From the NCBI GenBank assembly GCA_013398955.1, contig VWPU01009562.1, positions 409,328-473,327 on the forward strand: DNA of 64,000 nt. The letters run 5' to 3'. The notes beneath the pieces are model-generated. The model saw only the letters and a list, made by a program, of their open reading frames with translations, had not been told where the DNA came from and did not search any database. Shown piece by piece: positions 26,140 to 37,890 of the stretch (within the stretch, counting starts at the first letter, position 1; each line of letters starts with the position of its first letter). The position numbers and the translations under genes are program-made. This stretch comes from Callaeas wilsoni (taxonomy: Eukaryota > Chordata > Aves > Passeriformes > Callaeidae).

Positions 26140-26800
26140 TGAACACAGAGCCGGAGCACAGTAGTCAGCAAGCACCGTTTGCTATTTTTCTCTCAGCTGC
26201 GCAGACATGCTGAAATAATGATCCTGGCAACATGTTAGCAAAATATTAGAAAGACTTTAGTAAGCAAATAATTTAATTACATCCTTTTCTCGGGGAGTTT
26301 ATATTGCACGACCCCTGACCTTTTATATTGCTGTACCTAAACTCAGCATGGGATTCACACTTCCCATTCCTGTCACAGAATCTCTCCATCTTGTACCATT
26401 TAATACACTGTGCTCCAGGTGTTCTGTGGTGAATGAATAGTTATATTACTACCTGTCAGACACAATCACACTCTATTCATCATCCGCGGCTGGCTGCGTG
26501 AAGCCCTGCTTCCAGCAGGCTCCCTCTCTATTTCCTTGTTCAAACGTCTGCAGTGCTTTCGGCCCATCTGTCAAGCCTGTCATTTAGAGGGAAAACAGTA
26601 TCAGCGCTTTAAATATATGGAGTTCTCTATTGAAACAGTGCTGTGATTGAACTGTCAGCATTCCCAGTATCACAGACAGTAATTCATGACTGGTCAGAGC
26701 TCCATTTAGGTTGCTATTACCACGCTGACCTTGCTGGGTCATACTGAGAGATTTTTCCCTTTGCAGTTAGGTCTATAAATAGTGCAATTAACCTTTCAAG
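26140..26800. promoter_or_regulatory. Candidate conserved enhancer, homeodomain-rich
   Basis: Repeat-free sequence with more CpG than its surroundings and many transcription-factor-like words. CTGTCA (the reverse of the MEIS/PREP/TGIF core TGACAG) occurs five times on the plus strand, at 26370, 26453, 26568, 26577 and 26652. A PBX-like TGATTGA (26644-26650) lies one base before the last of these. There is also a TAATTA homeodomain core (26274-26279) and a perfect MEF2 site CTATAAATAG (26773-26782). Such a mix is common in developmental enhancers. The idea rests on motif density; cross-species conservation was not tested. Confidence 0.4.
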
Positions 26801-27383
26801 AATTACAAAATGTTCTCAGTTCCCCTCTTCCACAAATTCACTTGCTGTTTGCAGCATTTATAATAATCAAGGGGAAAAAAATAATTCGACAGGAAAGAGC
26901 ATTTTTCTCTCCTGAAGTGTACACCAACTGGCAGTGAAAAACAAACAAATACTGTAACACTCTTAGTGCCTTTCCCAGGCAAGACTTGTGTGGTTATCAT
27001 CAGGAGCCTTCCTTCAAGTTCCACTTCCCTAGACTCAAGCCTAATGCCTCAGAGTGTTTCGCTCTGAACTACACCCCTCTGCTACAGAATAATCATGAGA
27101 ATTAGACATTTTTGTCATACATTTGTTATATTTTAATTTTATTTTTGTGTAACAAACTAAATAATTTTTATTATAAATTTGAATGCGAAACAAAACTCTG
27201 AACTAATATAATTCTGAAAGTCAAAAAGGTACTTCTTAGGCACATTTGCTCCTGGTGATTTTGCAAAAGTACCATTCAATTTAAGAAAAATATATAGCAG
27301 AAAAAAATCTCAGTGTGTCAGAGTTTCCATTCCAAAAATCTCCTTTGGGAACAATTGACAAAAAGAGTTTTGTATGAACCACT
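26801..27383. other. Unique non-coding DNA
   Basis: A+T-rich single-copy sequence; nothing recognised. Confidence 0.6.
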
Positions 27384-27670
27384 AATCATAAAATCATGGC
27401 TTGGGTTAGAAAAGACCTTAAATATCATTTTGTTCCAACCTCCCTGCCATGGGCAGGGGCACATTCCACAACACCAGGTTGTTCAACCCCATCCATCCTG
27501 GCCTTGAACATCTCCAAGAATGGGGCACTCACAGCTTCTGTGGGCAACCTGTTCAAGTCCTTCGCCACTCTCACAAACAATTTCTGCTTAATATCTAACC
27601 TAAAGATAGTCATTTTCAGTTTGAAGCCATTCCCCCTTGTCCTGCCACTACTTGATCATGAGATGACAGA
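27384..27670 (-). mobile_element. CR1 LINE 3' end, minus strand, short
   Basis: The plus strand starts with the reversed terminus (AATCATAAAATCATGG, 27384-27399) and gives the reversed 3' UTR ('CCTGCCATGGGCAGGGGCAC', from 27445). The minus-strand frame then shows the degraded end of ORF2 as VRVAKDLNRLPTEAVSAPF (about 27580-27524). Only about 290 bases remain, so the copy is strongly 5'-truncated. It belongs to the ATTCTATG-tailed group. Confidence 0.9.
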
Positions 27671-30299
27671 TAGAATAATCTCTGTGTAACTTATGAGTCA
27701 CCTATTAACCAGTACCTCTTTAGAGCTTAAAACATTTGAAATAGGTTGGCTTTCATTTGTTTCTTCTTAAAAAAACCCTAAAAATGCAGGGACAGTAAGC
27801 TCGTGTGCTCTAACCTTGGGCAATACATCAAAAATTCCTCTGAATTTTGAGGTCTCTGAATTACTGAACAGTACAGTACACTGGTAGTGAATGTTCACCT
27901 GAGACCAAGTCTGGGTTTATGTCTTTAACCACAACATTTTTCAGCAGTTAGACCATGATCTTGGGGCTGCATAGTCACCATGCAGCATTTCAGAATCTTT
28001 CCAACTGGAGCAGGACTAACAAAACTGAGGAAGAGAAACTATAAATGCTCATGAAGTATAAACAGGTTAAGAGATAAATCAAAGGGGTTAGTTTAAGGCA
28101 CCAGAGGAATAGATCAATGTGGAAAAGAATACAACCTAGCTGCCTCCTTCAGTCTAAGACCAAAGTTCTAATTTGAACACAACAGCAATGTCTCAGTAGG
28201 CTCACTGGTTTAAAGCTTAGGGCTCTGACTTTTGTTACATTTTTAGATATGGACATGGTCACTGTTCTTCACTGGGAAAGTGTCTGGAATTCTGTGATTG
28301 CAGCCAAAGCTGCATAATCAAGCTAGCTAACCCTAGGTAATGATGAGGTTTCCAGTATTATTAATACAGAAATAAACATTCAGAAAATAATTTAGAATAC
28401 CTTTTTTGTGGGGTTTTTTGCTGGTTTTTTTTTAATACACAACCTATTTTTGTTTACCAGCATTAACCTAGGCAATTTTAAAAATCCAGATAATACATTT
28501 AATCAATATCAGCTAAATTGGATGATTAATTGGAAAGCCCCATCCCCAAGTGTGTATTATACATGGCTGCAAAGAACATCATGTTGCAAACACACAAGAA
28601 TCACCAATGACAAGTAGAAGGCTTACACAAAACTAAATTATTTAGTATATGAATATGGAAATACAGCAGAGAAAAAGACAAAAAGGTCTTTCCAAAGCAA
28701 CTGTCTTTTTATTAGAGACAGGGAGTGAAATTAATTATGTAGCTTCAGCCAGTTGGAATATTTTGGGCTCTGAAAGAAAGATACAGTAACATGGATCACT
28801 CTCTGCATTGTTTGCAGTTTCTTGAATGTTTCCTTCTTTAGATTTCTCCACCATGATTGAAAATGTCACAGTTTATTATAGATATTTAATAAGTATAATT
28901 AAGAAATAATTTCATCTAGTTTTTTCTTTCTTCGAGAGAGTCATAAAACAAAGCCACATAGAACAGTGCCCTTGCTGTTGTTTTTAGCTTTTTTAATGAA
29001 TATTTCAGGATATGTCTACCCTCAATCTGAAGGCAAAAGCTTTCACTTATTATAAAGGCTGAATAAGTTTAAGTCTCATCTCATTAACTGTCATATTACC
29101 AGGCTTTATGCCATACCATTCAAGTTTCACTGAGCATTCAGAGTTGCTTAATTATGTACAGTAAAAACAGTCTGCTGAGACTTTCCCTTTCAGATTAATA
29201 CGGAGGCAAAAGGACAGAGGTCATCTGCATGACTCACTCTTGCTTGCCACTGTGTTAACTCATAATGACAGAGGCTTTTTGTTAGTGGCAAAAATGTAAT
29301 GAGCATTTGAAAATAAAATGTTTACATCAAAAGGAGAGACACTTTGATTTTGCAGATGAACAATTCTTTCACTCCTTCCCTTCTTCCTGTGTTGGTGTTA
29401 AGCTGCATTCCTTATAAATTATACCACCCCATGTTAATTACACTATGCCTACATTGCTTGTCATTACTAAACCAACTACATGCTTTGCATGCCCAGATTT
29501 CAATAGTTATTTTGTTGCACAAATTATGGAAAAACCGTACAGGTTACAGAGACTGGTTATTGCTCACATTTTCTCTAGGCCACCCTATTTTGTTCTATAT
29601 TTAAACAGACACATGTATAAATCCCAGTTGTGTGGTCTGCAAACTGAAAATGCTGTCATCCATAGTAAAAATGACAGTCCTTTCTGTGAGTTTATGACAC
29701 ATTCCTATCAGGAGCTCCTCATTCTTTCACATCCATCTCTCCTGACGCACGGCTCCTAAAGATTTTAGATATCAAGCATATGCACATAGATATGCCACTC
29801 ACATTCACACATAAGCATCCCTACAAATGGATTGTACTGCTTATCTCTGCTTTCCAATGTAAAAATCAGAATGAGCATTTTCTCAAAAAATAAAAGCTTT
29901 GTCTCTCATTTAATCCCTTTCCAGAGCTATACCCTGCATGTGGAAGCAAGATGCCAAAAAGGTTAATCAGCAAGTATGCTACATTCTCAGAAAATAAATT
30001 AGACAGATTATCATACTTTGTCCAGCAATTTCATATGCTTTCTTCAGACAGAACAATATCCATTTGTGCAAATGTACATTCTGCAACACAAAGAAAGAAA
30101 TCCTGGCACTCACTCTTAAATAATCCCTCCTTATTCACAAAGTAAGATATGCCTCTATGTTTAAAGAAAAAATGTGTTCTTGTAAAAGAAAGCATGTGTT
30201 CCCTAAACATCCTAGGAAAACACAGTGTTTTTCTGAAGTTTGGTGAATATAAGCTTCTTTAAATATGTGATGGATTTTCTGTTTTTCTAATTGCATTTC
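27671..30299. other. Unique A+T-rich non-coding DNA
   Basis: No repeat family or exon recognised. An AP-1-like TGACTCA lies at 29230-29236. Frames at 29344-29759 (86 and 104 codons) have no domain. Confidence 0.55.
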
Positions 30300-30304
30300 T
30301 TGGT
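30300..30304. repeat. Target-site duplication, left copy (TTGGT)
   Basis: TTGGT abuts the TG start of the LTR and is repeated exactly at 30932-30936 next to the CA end. Five bases fits integration by ERVL-like (and some ERV1) bird retroviruses. Confidence 0.85.
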
Positions 30305-30931
30305 TGTCTTGTGTTCTATGACAATACTGTATTCCCCATTGCCTGCTTAGTGTACCTTTAAATTGCAAAGAGGGTAGAGAGAAGCCGATAGAACTCTTCA
30401 AAGCGGCTAGCTTGACCTTGCAACAAGAATGTTTGCATTTTTCTTCCAGTTAGAAGGGCAAAGAGAAGAGTTTGCTCTCTAGCTTCCTCAGCTTTCAGCG
30501 GAGAAGGGACTGTGATCTGCCTCGGCAGCTTCTGTTCCTTTTTGGACTGTTTTCAGCTTGCTTCTTCATCCAAGACCAGCTACCATCTCCGGACCTGCTC
30601 GGCGGGACCCTCCGAGGGGGATCGTCGGACCCTGCCTGGCCGGCCCGGCCCAGCTCAGGACTGCAGGTTTTACCTACAGAAAGAACTCTAAAATCCATAG
30701 TCCCCTTTTAGGGGACGGGGGAGGGGGTTTCAATATCCTTTTCTGCCCCACGACAGTGTTTATTTGTTAAATAAATAGTATTTTTCACTTTCAATCAAGA
30801 AATTATTTTCCCGAACCTGTGGGAGACTGGCTGCCGGGGCCTGCTTGCCTGGCAGGCAGGAAAGAGAAAGAGAGAGAGAGAGACACCCCTCTCAGGTTGT
30901 TTCCTCCTGGATTTGTGTCCAAACTGGCACA
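30305..30931 (+). mobile_element. Solo LTR of an ERVL-like endogenous retrovirus
   Basis: The 627-bp element starts TGTC and ends CACA, so it has the TGT...ACA ends of a retroviral LTR, and it sits between identical 5-base target copies. On the plus strand it has a polyadenylation signal AATAAA (30770-30775) after a G-rich run (30712-30727), a CpG-rich segment (30596-30656) and a CCCGAACC-type R/U5 region followed by a GA-rich tract (30864-30882). This arrangement resembles songbird ERVL LTRs as I remember them. No internal gag, pol or env sequence lies on either side, so the provirus was lost by recombination between its LTRs. Retained CpGs and an intact duplication suggest a fairly young insertion. 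Confidence 0.88.
30770..30775 (+). promoter_or_regulatory. Polyadenylation signal of the LTR
   Basis: AATAAA on the LTR's sense strand, about 155 bases before its 3' end, marks the R region and fixes the orientation of the element as plus. Confidence 0.7.
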
Positions 30932-30936
30932 TTGGT
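30932..30936. repeat. Target-site duplication, right copy (TTGGT)
   Basis: Exact copy of 30300-30304, directly after the CA end of the LTR. Confidence 0.85.
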
Positions 30937-32007
30937 TTAACAAATCCCCAAATTTTTCCTTACTTTAGTTTTAGACAAACACAACTGTGACACAAGCACT
31001 ATACTTCAGTATGTATTTATTTTGTTTTTTCGGAGAGCAATTTTGAAAGACTTTGTCACCTTGTCAGGGAAGAATCAACATAATGCTTTTAGTTGTAATT
31101 ACTATTAGCTTTATGAGTCTGACTAGAAAACAATAGTTTAACAGCTTTGCTTTCCCAGACATAGCTGCCTGCCGTTATTTTTACAACATAATCCAGCTCT
31201 TTATGCATTTACCCAAAACTGGAAACACTGAAAAACCTCTGAAATGATGGGAAGATCTAACATTGCTGTATCAGCATGACACTATGCTATAAATTACAAC
31301 ATCCCTGCATCACAATTTTGGAAGAGTATCCACAACCTGCCACTGGATAAAGGTCATTGGAAAACTTCTAACCTATGAAACCATCACTGTCAAAATAAAT
31401 TGGGCTCCAGTATACGCTCAGTGATTATTTACCGCCCTCTAGAAATACAACCACCTATTACACAAGCACTAATGTTTTGATTCATTGTCTAGGTGCTCAT
31501 TTGACTTATAGCTGTTGCCTTTCCCCCATTATCAAAACGACCTGAACTTATAAGGCTCACAGTAGCATAAAGTGCAAGCAGGCAGTAAAGACCAAAGGAG
31601 ACAATTTCAGTGAAGTCCAATACTAGCAAGTGACTAATTGAGGCAATTGCCAGAAAGGCATTAGTAGCTTTAACTTCCTAGCTGACTTCATTCAATCATT
31701 AAGGGACCAAGAAGACTTCTTTGAAAAAAATTTTTAATTATGGTATAAACTGAAAAGAAGGAAAGGATTGATTCATGAACCACAACAAGAAGATTGCTAA
31801 TACCTCCCCCTTTTTAAAGGCTGAAAGAACATCTTCCAAAAAGGTCCTGACTGGAGAGGCAGGATTCTAAAAAAATTACCAAATACAATATCAGGTAGAG
31901 AATGCTGGCAGTTTCAATATTTGTCTTCTGCTCCTCAAAAGGGGCAAGTTGGTGCTGCAGAGATTATTTTTTTCATTCCCTTCATGCAGATACACTTCGT
32001 GAAGTAA
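30937..32007. other. Unique non-coding DNA
   Basis: A+T-rich single-copy sequence; no repeat, exon or RNA gene recognised. Confidence 0.6.
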
Positions 32008-32454
32008 AGGGCAGTGAGGACCACCAAGTTGATTAGTGGAATGAAACACATATTCTTTGATGAAAGGCTGTGAGAATTGGAATTGGTCAGAAGGGTCCGG
32101 AATGAACTAATTGTGCCATTCTAGTAGCTGAAGGGAGCCTACAAGAAATATGAAAAGAGACTTTTTCAAGGGCATGTAGCAACAGGACGAGGAGGAATGG
32201 CTTTAAATTGAAAGAGAGTAGGCTTAGATTAGATATGAGGAATAAATTCCTCTTTGTGGTAAGGATGGTGAGGCACTGGAACAGGTTGCCCAGAGAAGGT
32301 GTGGAGGCCCCATCCCTGGAGGTTGTTCAAGGTCGAGTTGGATGGAGCTTTGAGCAACCTGCTCTAGTGAAATGTGTCCCTGCCCTTGGCAGGACAGATG
32401 GAACAGGATGATCTTTAATGTCTATTCCAAGCCATGTCGTTCTATGATTCTATG
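32008..32454 (+). mobile_element. CR1 LINE 3' end, plus strand
   Basis: This copy covers the last part of ORF2 and the 3' UTR. The frame from 32208 still reads VRMVRHWNRLPREGVEAPS, the C-terminal end of the CR1 reverse transcriptase ORF. The 3' UTR ('GAGCAACCTGCTCTAG', 32351-32366) leads to the terminus TTCTATGATTCTATG (32440-32454). The upstream part is more decayed and the 5' limit is approximate. Confidence 0.93.
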
Positions 32455-34300
32455 TTGATAGGAGAGTTTGTGGCTATATTCCCTACCTTTTAAAACATTT
32501 TGTACCAGGACACAACCAGGCCTCTGGTCATATTTGACCTGAACAGTCTCAAATCTGCAGATGTCCCCAAGGCGCTTTTTGAGAACAATTTTCCAAGCAA
32601 AACCAGAGACTACATGCAGAAAGAAGATATGTACAAAGGAAAAGAAATCCCAAGTGTCTGTAGGCTTAAGAAAACTAGTTAGAGGAGAAAATTTCCCTGA
32701 ATTAACAGATCCAAATTACAGCATAATAAAATCAAGATCAGAGTAATTAGAGCAAACAAACACATGTTAATTGAACTTCTTACACCTCTGATGCAATTAA
32801 GAGTCTTTTTGTTAAAGCACTGGAGTTACTAACCTTTGAGGCTTGTGAAGGGAAACAGATAGGTTGCTCTTTGGTACTTTCCTTCACAAAAAACTGCAAC
32901 CTCTTCAGTCAGGCCCCAGGGAAGAGCAAAACAACTGGAGTCTCATCCTCCATAGAAAAGTACCTAACCACTGGAGAAAGTAAACTGTGAGGTTTCGACT
33001 GCAGGCCTGGAAGCAAGAGCTACATTACTGCAAACACAGTCTCATTTCTGGGAAGAGAGTTTGCACCCCTGAACATATATGGATGTATCTGCTGTACCAC
33101 TGGAAATACCATTAGTGAGTTTAATAATCTTGTGAATAATGACAGTCATTATCACTTTGTAATATGTAGTGGGTTTTTTACCATTTTGATTAACTAATTT
33201 TTCCTCTTTTTATTAATCCACTATAATTATTATCTATTTCTTCTCAGATGTTGATTATTTTCTCTCTTCTATAGAAATTAAGAGATTTTTGTTTCTTACT
33301 TTTCTAGACTATTTGCCACTGTAGACCTTTGTCTATAGTGACAGCACAAGTTTGCTTTTTACCTCATTTTATCTACCCCAATTAACTCAATGCACAGACA
33401 AGATCCAGTTCACATAACCAGAATCCCATGCATGTAACCAGAATTAAATGAAAGCGCTCAATATGTTTGAAATTAGAAGAGGAAAAAGAAACCATATCAA
33501 ATCAAATAACACTGGCTAAAAGACAAATATAATACTACTCATCTTAAAAGAGATGGAATTAATGTCATCATACAAATGAAGTAAGTAACCTATCCGTCCT
33601 TTGAAGCCATTAATTATAAGATTTCCAGTGGTTTAGAAGATATAGATAACAAAGTATAAGGACTAGAAGCCGTTTCTAAAGTATGGAAGATATCTTTACA
33701 GAAATGTTATTGAATAAATGAGGAGATTGATCGAGAGCCGGCAAGCATCCAGTGATCTAAATAGTTGACCACTCTTTCAATAAGCTAATAAACAGGACGC
33801 TGCAAGAAAAGAGGTTACCTCTTATGCCACCATGGTCTACGATCTGTGCAACAAAAAAAAGTCTACATACTAGGAGATTTTCTATTTTGAACAGATATTT
33901 GGTGTATTGCGGTGTGTGCTCAACATTTCCATGGCTGGTGCAAACAGAAAGCCTACATGATCTTTGATTAAACTTTTTAAAAGTAAGCCCAAAGTGAAAG
34001 ACGTCCTCTGTAGAAGTAAAATTTAGGCAATTTTTTCAATTAAATTGTCTTCTGCTAAATGTTTTTATCTCCATAGGAAGGATGGGATCTACCAATTAAA
34101 AAACTCTCATTTCAATCACAGAACATCCCGGCCAGCAATATTCAAATCGACTAAATTCTGATGGGTGAGAATGCTTAACAAAAGCAAATGCACTGAACTT
34201 AAAGTGAGTTAAAGCTAACTGTTGTCTTTATTTAAAAAAAAAAAAATTTTAAAAAATTGTTCTGTAGGGTTCACATAATACTTTAATAAATCCCCAAGAC
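32455..34300. other. Unique A+T-rich non-coding DNA
   Basis: No repeat family, exon or RNA gene recognised. An A/T-only run lies at about 34230-34257. Confidence 0.6.
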
Positions 34301-34440
34301 AGAATTACAGAATATTTTGGGTTAGAAGGGACCCACAAAGATTATCAAGTCCATCTCTTAAGTATATGGCCCGTACAGGGGCTGAATCCACAACCTTGGC
34401 ATTATTAGCACCATGATCTAATCAACTGAGCTAATCCCAG
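34301..34440 (-). mobile_element. tRNA-Ile-derived SINE with CR1 tail
   Basis: Read on the minus strand, the element begins with a tRNA-Ile-like head (34439-34368). It has an A box TAGCTCAGTTGATTAG (34433-34418), the anticodon loop CTAATAA (34408-34402, anticodon AAT) and a B box GGTTGTGGATTCAGCCC (34394-34378). It continues into a tail (34367-34301) like a CR1 3' end. The head differs from a real tRNA-Ile at several stem and B-box positions and is joined to the LINE tail, so it is not a working tRNA gene. The structure matches TguSINE1, known from songbirds; that name is from memory. Confidence 0.88.
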
Positions 34441-37400
34441 TGGCTGACTCCTCTGACTACTTCATGGAGGGCTTTCCATGGATGCCAATTTTGCCTCCAT
34501 CATGAAACTGATGCCCTCTCTTCTATTTTTTAAGTGTAAGATCAAGTCATGGTCAGAAGAAGCTTTAGCATGGATCTTCCCATGGCCTGTACACCCACAG
34601 TGTTTGAGAACATCAAACTGTATATCCTAATTCATTATTATCTTTTAAGCCTGATTATGTATTTTAATAAATGAGTATTTAGTAGAGAGGCATCTGTTTC
34701 AAAAAGAGAAGCTACTTAAAACTCTGAATCATTAATTATGTTTCCCACTCCTCTGAGCTTCTTGAGACCTTCCCATTCTGTATCCTCACCAAAATCGACA
34801 TTTCAAGTGGTGGTGTCACACTGATGGTGCAAAGTGGGTGAGAGGACAGAAACAGAAACCACAAGCTCTCAGAGTCTCTCACTGCCCTATCAGCATGTCA
34901 CATGAGTGGTATCCACTAAGCCAGAAGAATTACTTCACTAATACGTGGCCTACAGACCATGTGTTCTCTTTGAACAAGAACAAATATGACAGCAGGATCT
35001 CCATTCTCTCAGACACATCTTATTTACAAAAATAACAGAAACTAGGAATGGTGAAGAATTTATCATTTCTCTTAGTTCAGTAATAATGAGTGAAATACCA
35101 AAAGAATGAGGTGCAGAGCAACTAAGAATTCTAGGAAGTAGGATGCAGAAGGTCATAATTTTTAGCTTTCAAGTTCTTGGTGAAATTTTATACTCATGAG
35201 TACTCATGCTACACTCACAGTCAAATGAATTCACATGTTCTTCCAGTATTGTTTCCTACTGTTGTTAATTGGCAAAATGCTAGCATAAATGGATGTCTCT
35301 TGAAACACATTTAAGGATTCAATCTCATCTGCAGAATCTTAAGACCCCGCGAAAGATGATCAACAACTTAATTGCAAGCCATTTGCAATTTAATGAAGTC
35401 ATACTCAAAGCTTGACTTCTGCAAATCGCTATTAAATACAGAGGTTTCACATGTACTGACTGCATTATTTACAGAACTCTGGTCTTCAAACACTAAAAGT
35501 CAGATATACTATGCTTTGTATTATGCAGTTTAAACCCACTGGGGGACAGATATCACAAACAATGGTAGCAGACAATTTAAGAACGGATGCTTGAAGTTGA
35601 CCCATTAATTTAAATAATTTGAGTGCACATTCTATATTGCTTCTCCCTAAGGAAAAGGAAAAAACCACTAGTCAAAACACAGAGGAAAAATGACAAGTGA
35701 AAACAGTGAACACAGTCTTGAAAATCTCACACAGGCAAACACTGTTTCCTGGAAAAAAAGACAGTTGTTTTAGTTGAGGTAGAACTGACTTAATATGTAT
35801 CATTGTTAAATTTCCCTAAAAGGATTCTTTCACAAATACAACCGGGTGCTAGTTCATCAGTTTGACAGGTACGCATAACTCAGCTGAGACCTGCATACTC
35901 AGAACCACCTGAATATAGCACATTTGTGACCAGCAAAAATCAGACCCAAATTCCACCACACCATATCTTCATAAGCTTCTCGTGCCAACTTTAGTCAGCT
36001 TTCTCAGAAAATGTGTTAAATGGAATTTTAAGTGTAAAGTTCTTGCTCACTTTCAGCCACCAAGCAGAAATGACATCTTAGAGGCTCACACACTCCTACG
36101 ATGTCCACTACTGTCTTTTTGCTAGAGAGTCTTGCTCTGTTTCCGTTCTTGCTCTGCTAAATATGCCTCATTTCAGTCACCACAGCACACCAGAACAAAT
36201 CTTTTCTCACCATGAATTTAGGTATGAGTCCCTTTTTCCAACTGTCATGGGTCATGTCTAACAAAACGACTCTTTTTTTACAGTTAAACTTCTGCTACTA
36301 GATTCAGAATATAGAATAGGACTTTTTTTTATAGTTAAACTTCTGCTACTAGATTGCAGGTTCTTAGGAACGGACTGCTACAGCACTGAAAAGCTCTAAA
36401 CTGGCCAGGAGGGCACTACATGACTTTGCAGCTATTACGCTACCAGCTCCATTCATTGCACTCGCCTACAAAATATTCATTTTTCAATTTATTTGGATTC
36501 CCACATAGTTTACATTTGGGACAATGGTCACTTCTTTTCTATCCCTTTTTCATATAATAGAAGTAGTCTTTAAAGGCATCATCTCCACCTTGACCCTTCA
36601 GGGTTTACATCAAGTTGTCACAGTTCCCTAACATCTGCAGCAGCTATTACAACAGCAGTAGTTTTGGCTATTATTAAACCAGTATCAGATCTTATTTAGT
36701 TTAGATTATTTTATTACTATGGAGTCATAAAGTCCTTTATTTTTATTCAATACATTCATACTTCAATGTTCAGTTATATTCCAGTCAAAATTTAAAGTTT
36801 TCTGCAGTCATTAGGGGGCTTTAGGGTAGAAGACTAAAAAATTTTGAAATATTTCTCAATATTTTTCTACTGATTTAGTAGGAACTGAGTTTTATAGCAT
36901 TTAGAAGCAATGTCATCCAACATATTACAGTGAAGTCTGTTTTTCTCCTCAGCACTTCAACAGTAGCTATATTCTTTTCCAGCCCTTTCTGTATACAAAG
37001 TTCCATTCTCAATCATGCTATAAAATGGTTGATTTTTGTCAAATGACTAGGCAATTTTTAAAACTTCAAAAACATTTCCTAAAAAGAGCCTTCCTGCACT
37101 CTAAATAGACTCAAGCTGAAATTACCTCTTTTGTTTCATTACACTTCCAAAGTTACACACTTTTGTAGGATCTTCATCTCTATTACCAGTTGTTGCATAG
37201 TTTGCTCAAAAAATTGTATTGATGTATTACACAGGTATGATGAGTTAAAATGCTGCTGTTTACCCTTTGTATGCAGCAGAAGTGATCACTCTACATCCAC
37301 ACATCCATGTCCCTGTTTACTTTGTCAGCTCAATCCCGATGTTAGAAAGATCACAAAATAGTTAAGAGGATACTACTAAGCCTGAAAATCTGCCCACAAA

Positions 37401-37890
37401 AATGGATGAGCTGTTTTGCACTAAAAACTCTCACAGAAAGCAGGCCTGAAAAACAAAGTTAGGCATTGATGTTTATTGGTTTTTTCAAAGGAATTTTAGC
37501 ACTTGAAAGCAGATGGTTACTAGGAGTACTTAACACTGTTTACCGTAATCATAATCATTTTTACGAGAGGAAAGTAGCAAAATAATAACAACTCATTTTT
37601 GTAAAGGAAATTTCAGACAAGCAATAGATTACAGCCTGTGGGAGGAAAATACATCACAAATTTGGATGTTCCTTAAAAATAAAGTACTTTTCAGGTAGAA
37701 AGCAAGCTACAGAATGGGATAGGAAGCATAGAAGAAAAAAATAGTAACAAACAAAATCAGTTGTCTATTTGATTTTTAAAAATTACTAACACGTAAAAGA
37801 ATCCTTTTCCTTGAACAGACTCCTAGAAGATCATCCTGACCTGTAAGATGTGCTCAGATGAAAGGAAAACACAGAAACCACAAAAAGTAT
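34441..37890. other. Unique A+T-rich non-coding DNA
   Basis: Single-copy sequence apart from the direct repeat at 36268-36355. No exon or RNA gene recognised. Confidence 0.55.
36268..36355. repeat. Direct repeat, 51-bp period
   Basis: A unit of about 36 bases made of GACT, a T run and then AGTTAAACTTCTGCTACTAG with ATT occurs at 36268-36304 and again at 36320-36355. The last 23 bases are identical in the two copies (36282-36304, 36333-36355). The 15 bases between them are not repeated. Confidence 0.9.

Noticed and set aside
34368..34439. tRNA-Ile gene with anticodon AAT
   Set aside because: The stems are mismatched, the B box is altered and the sequence runs straight into a CR1-like tail, so it is a SINE head and not a tRNA gene.
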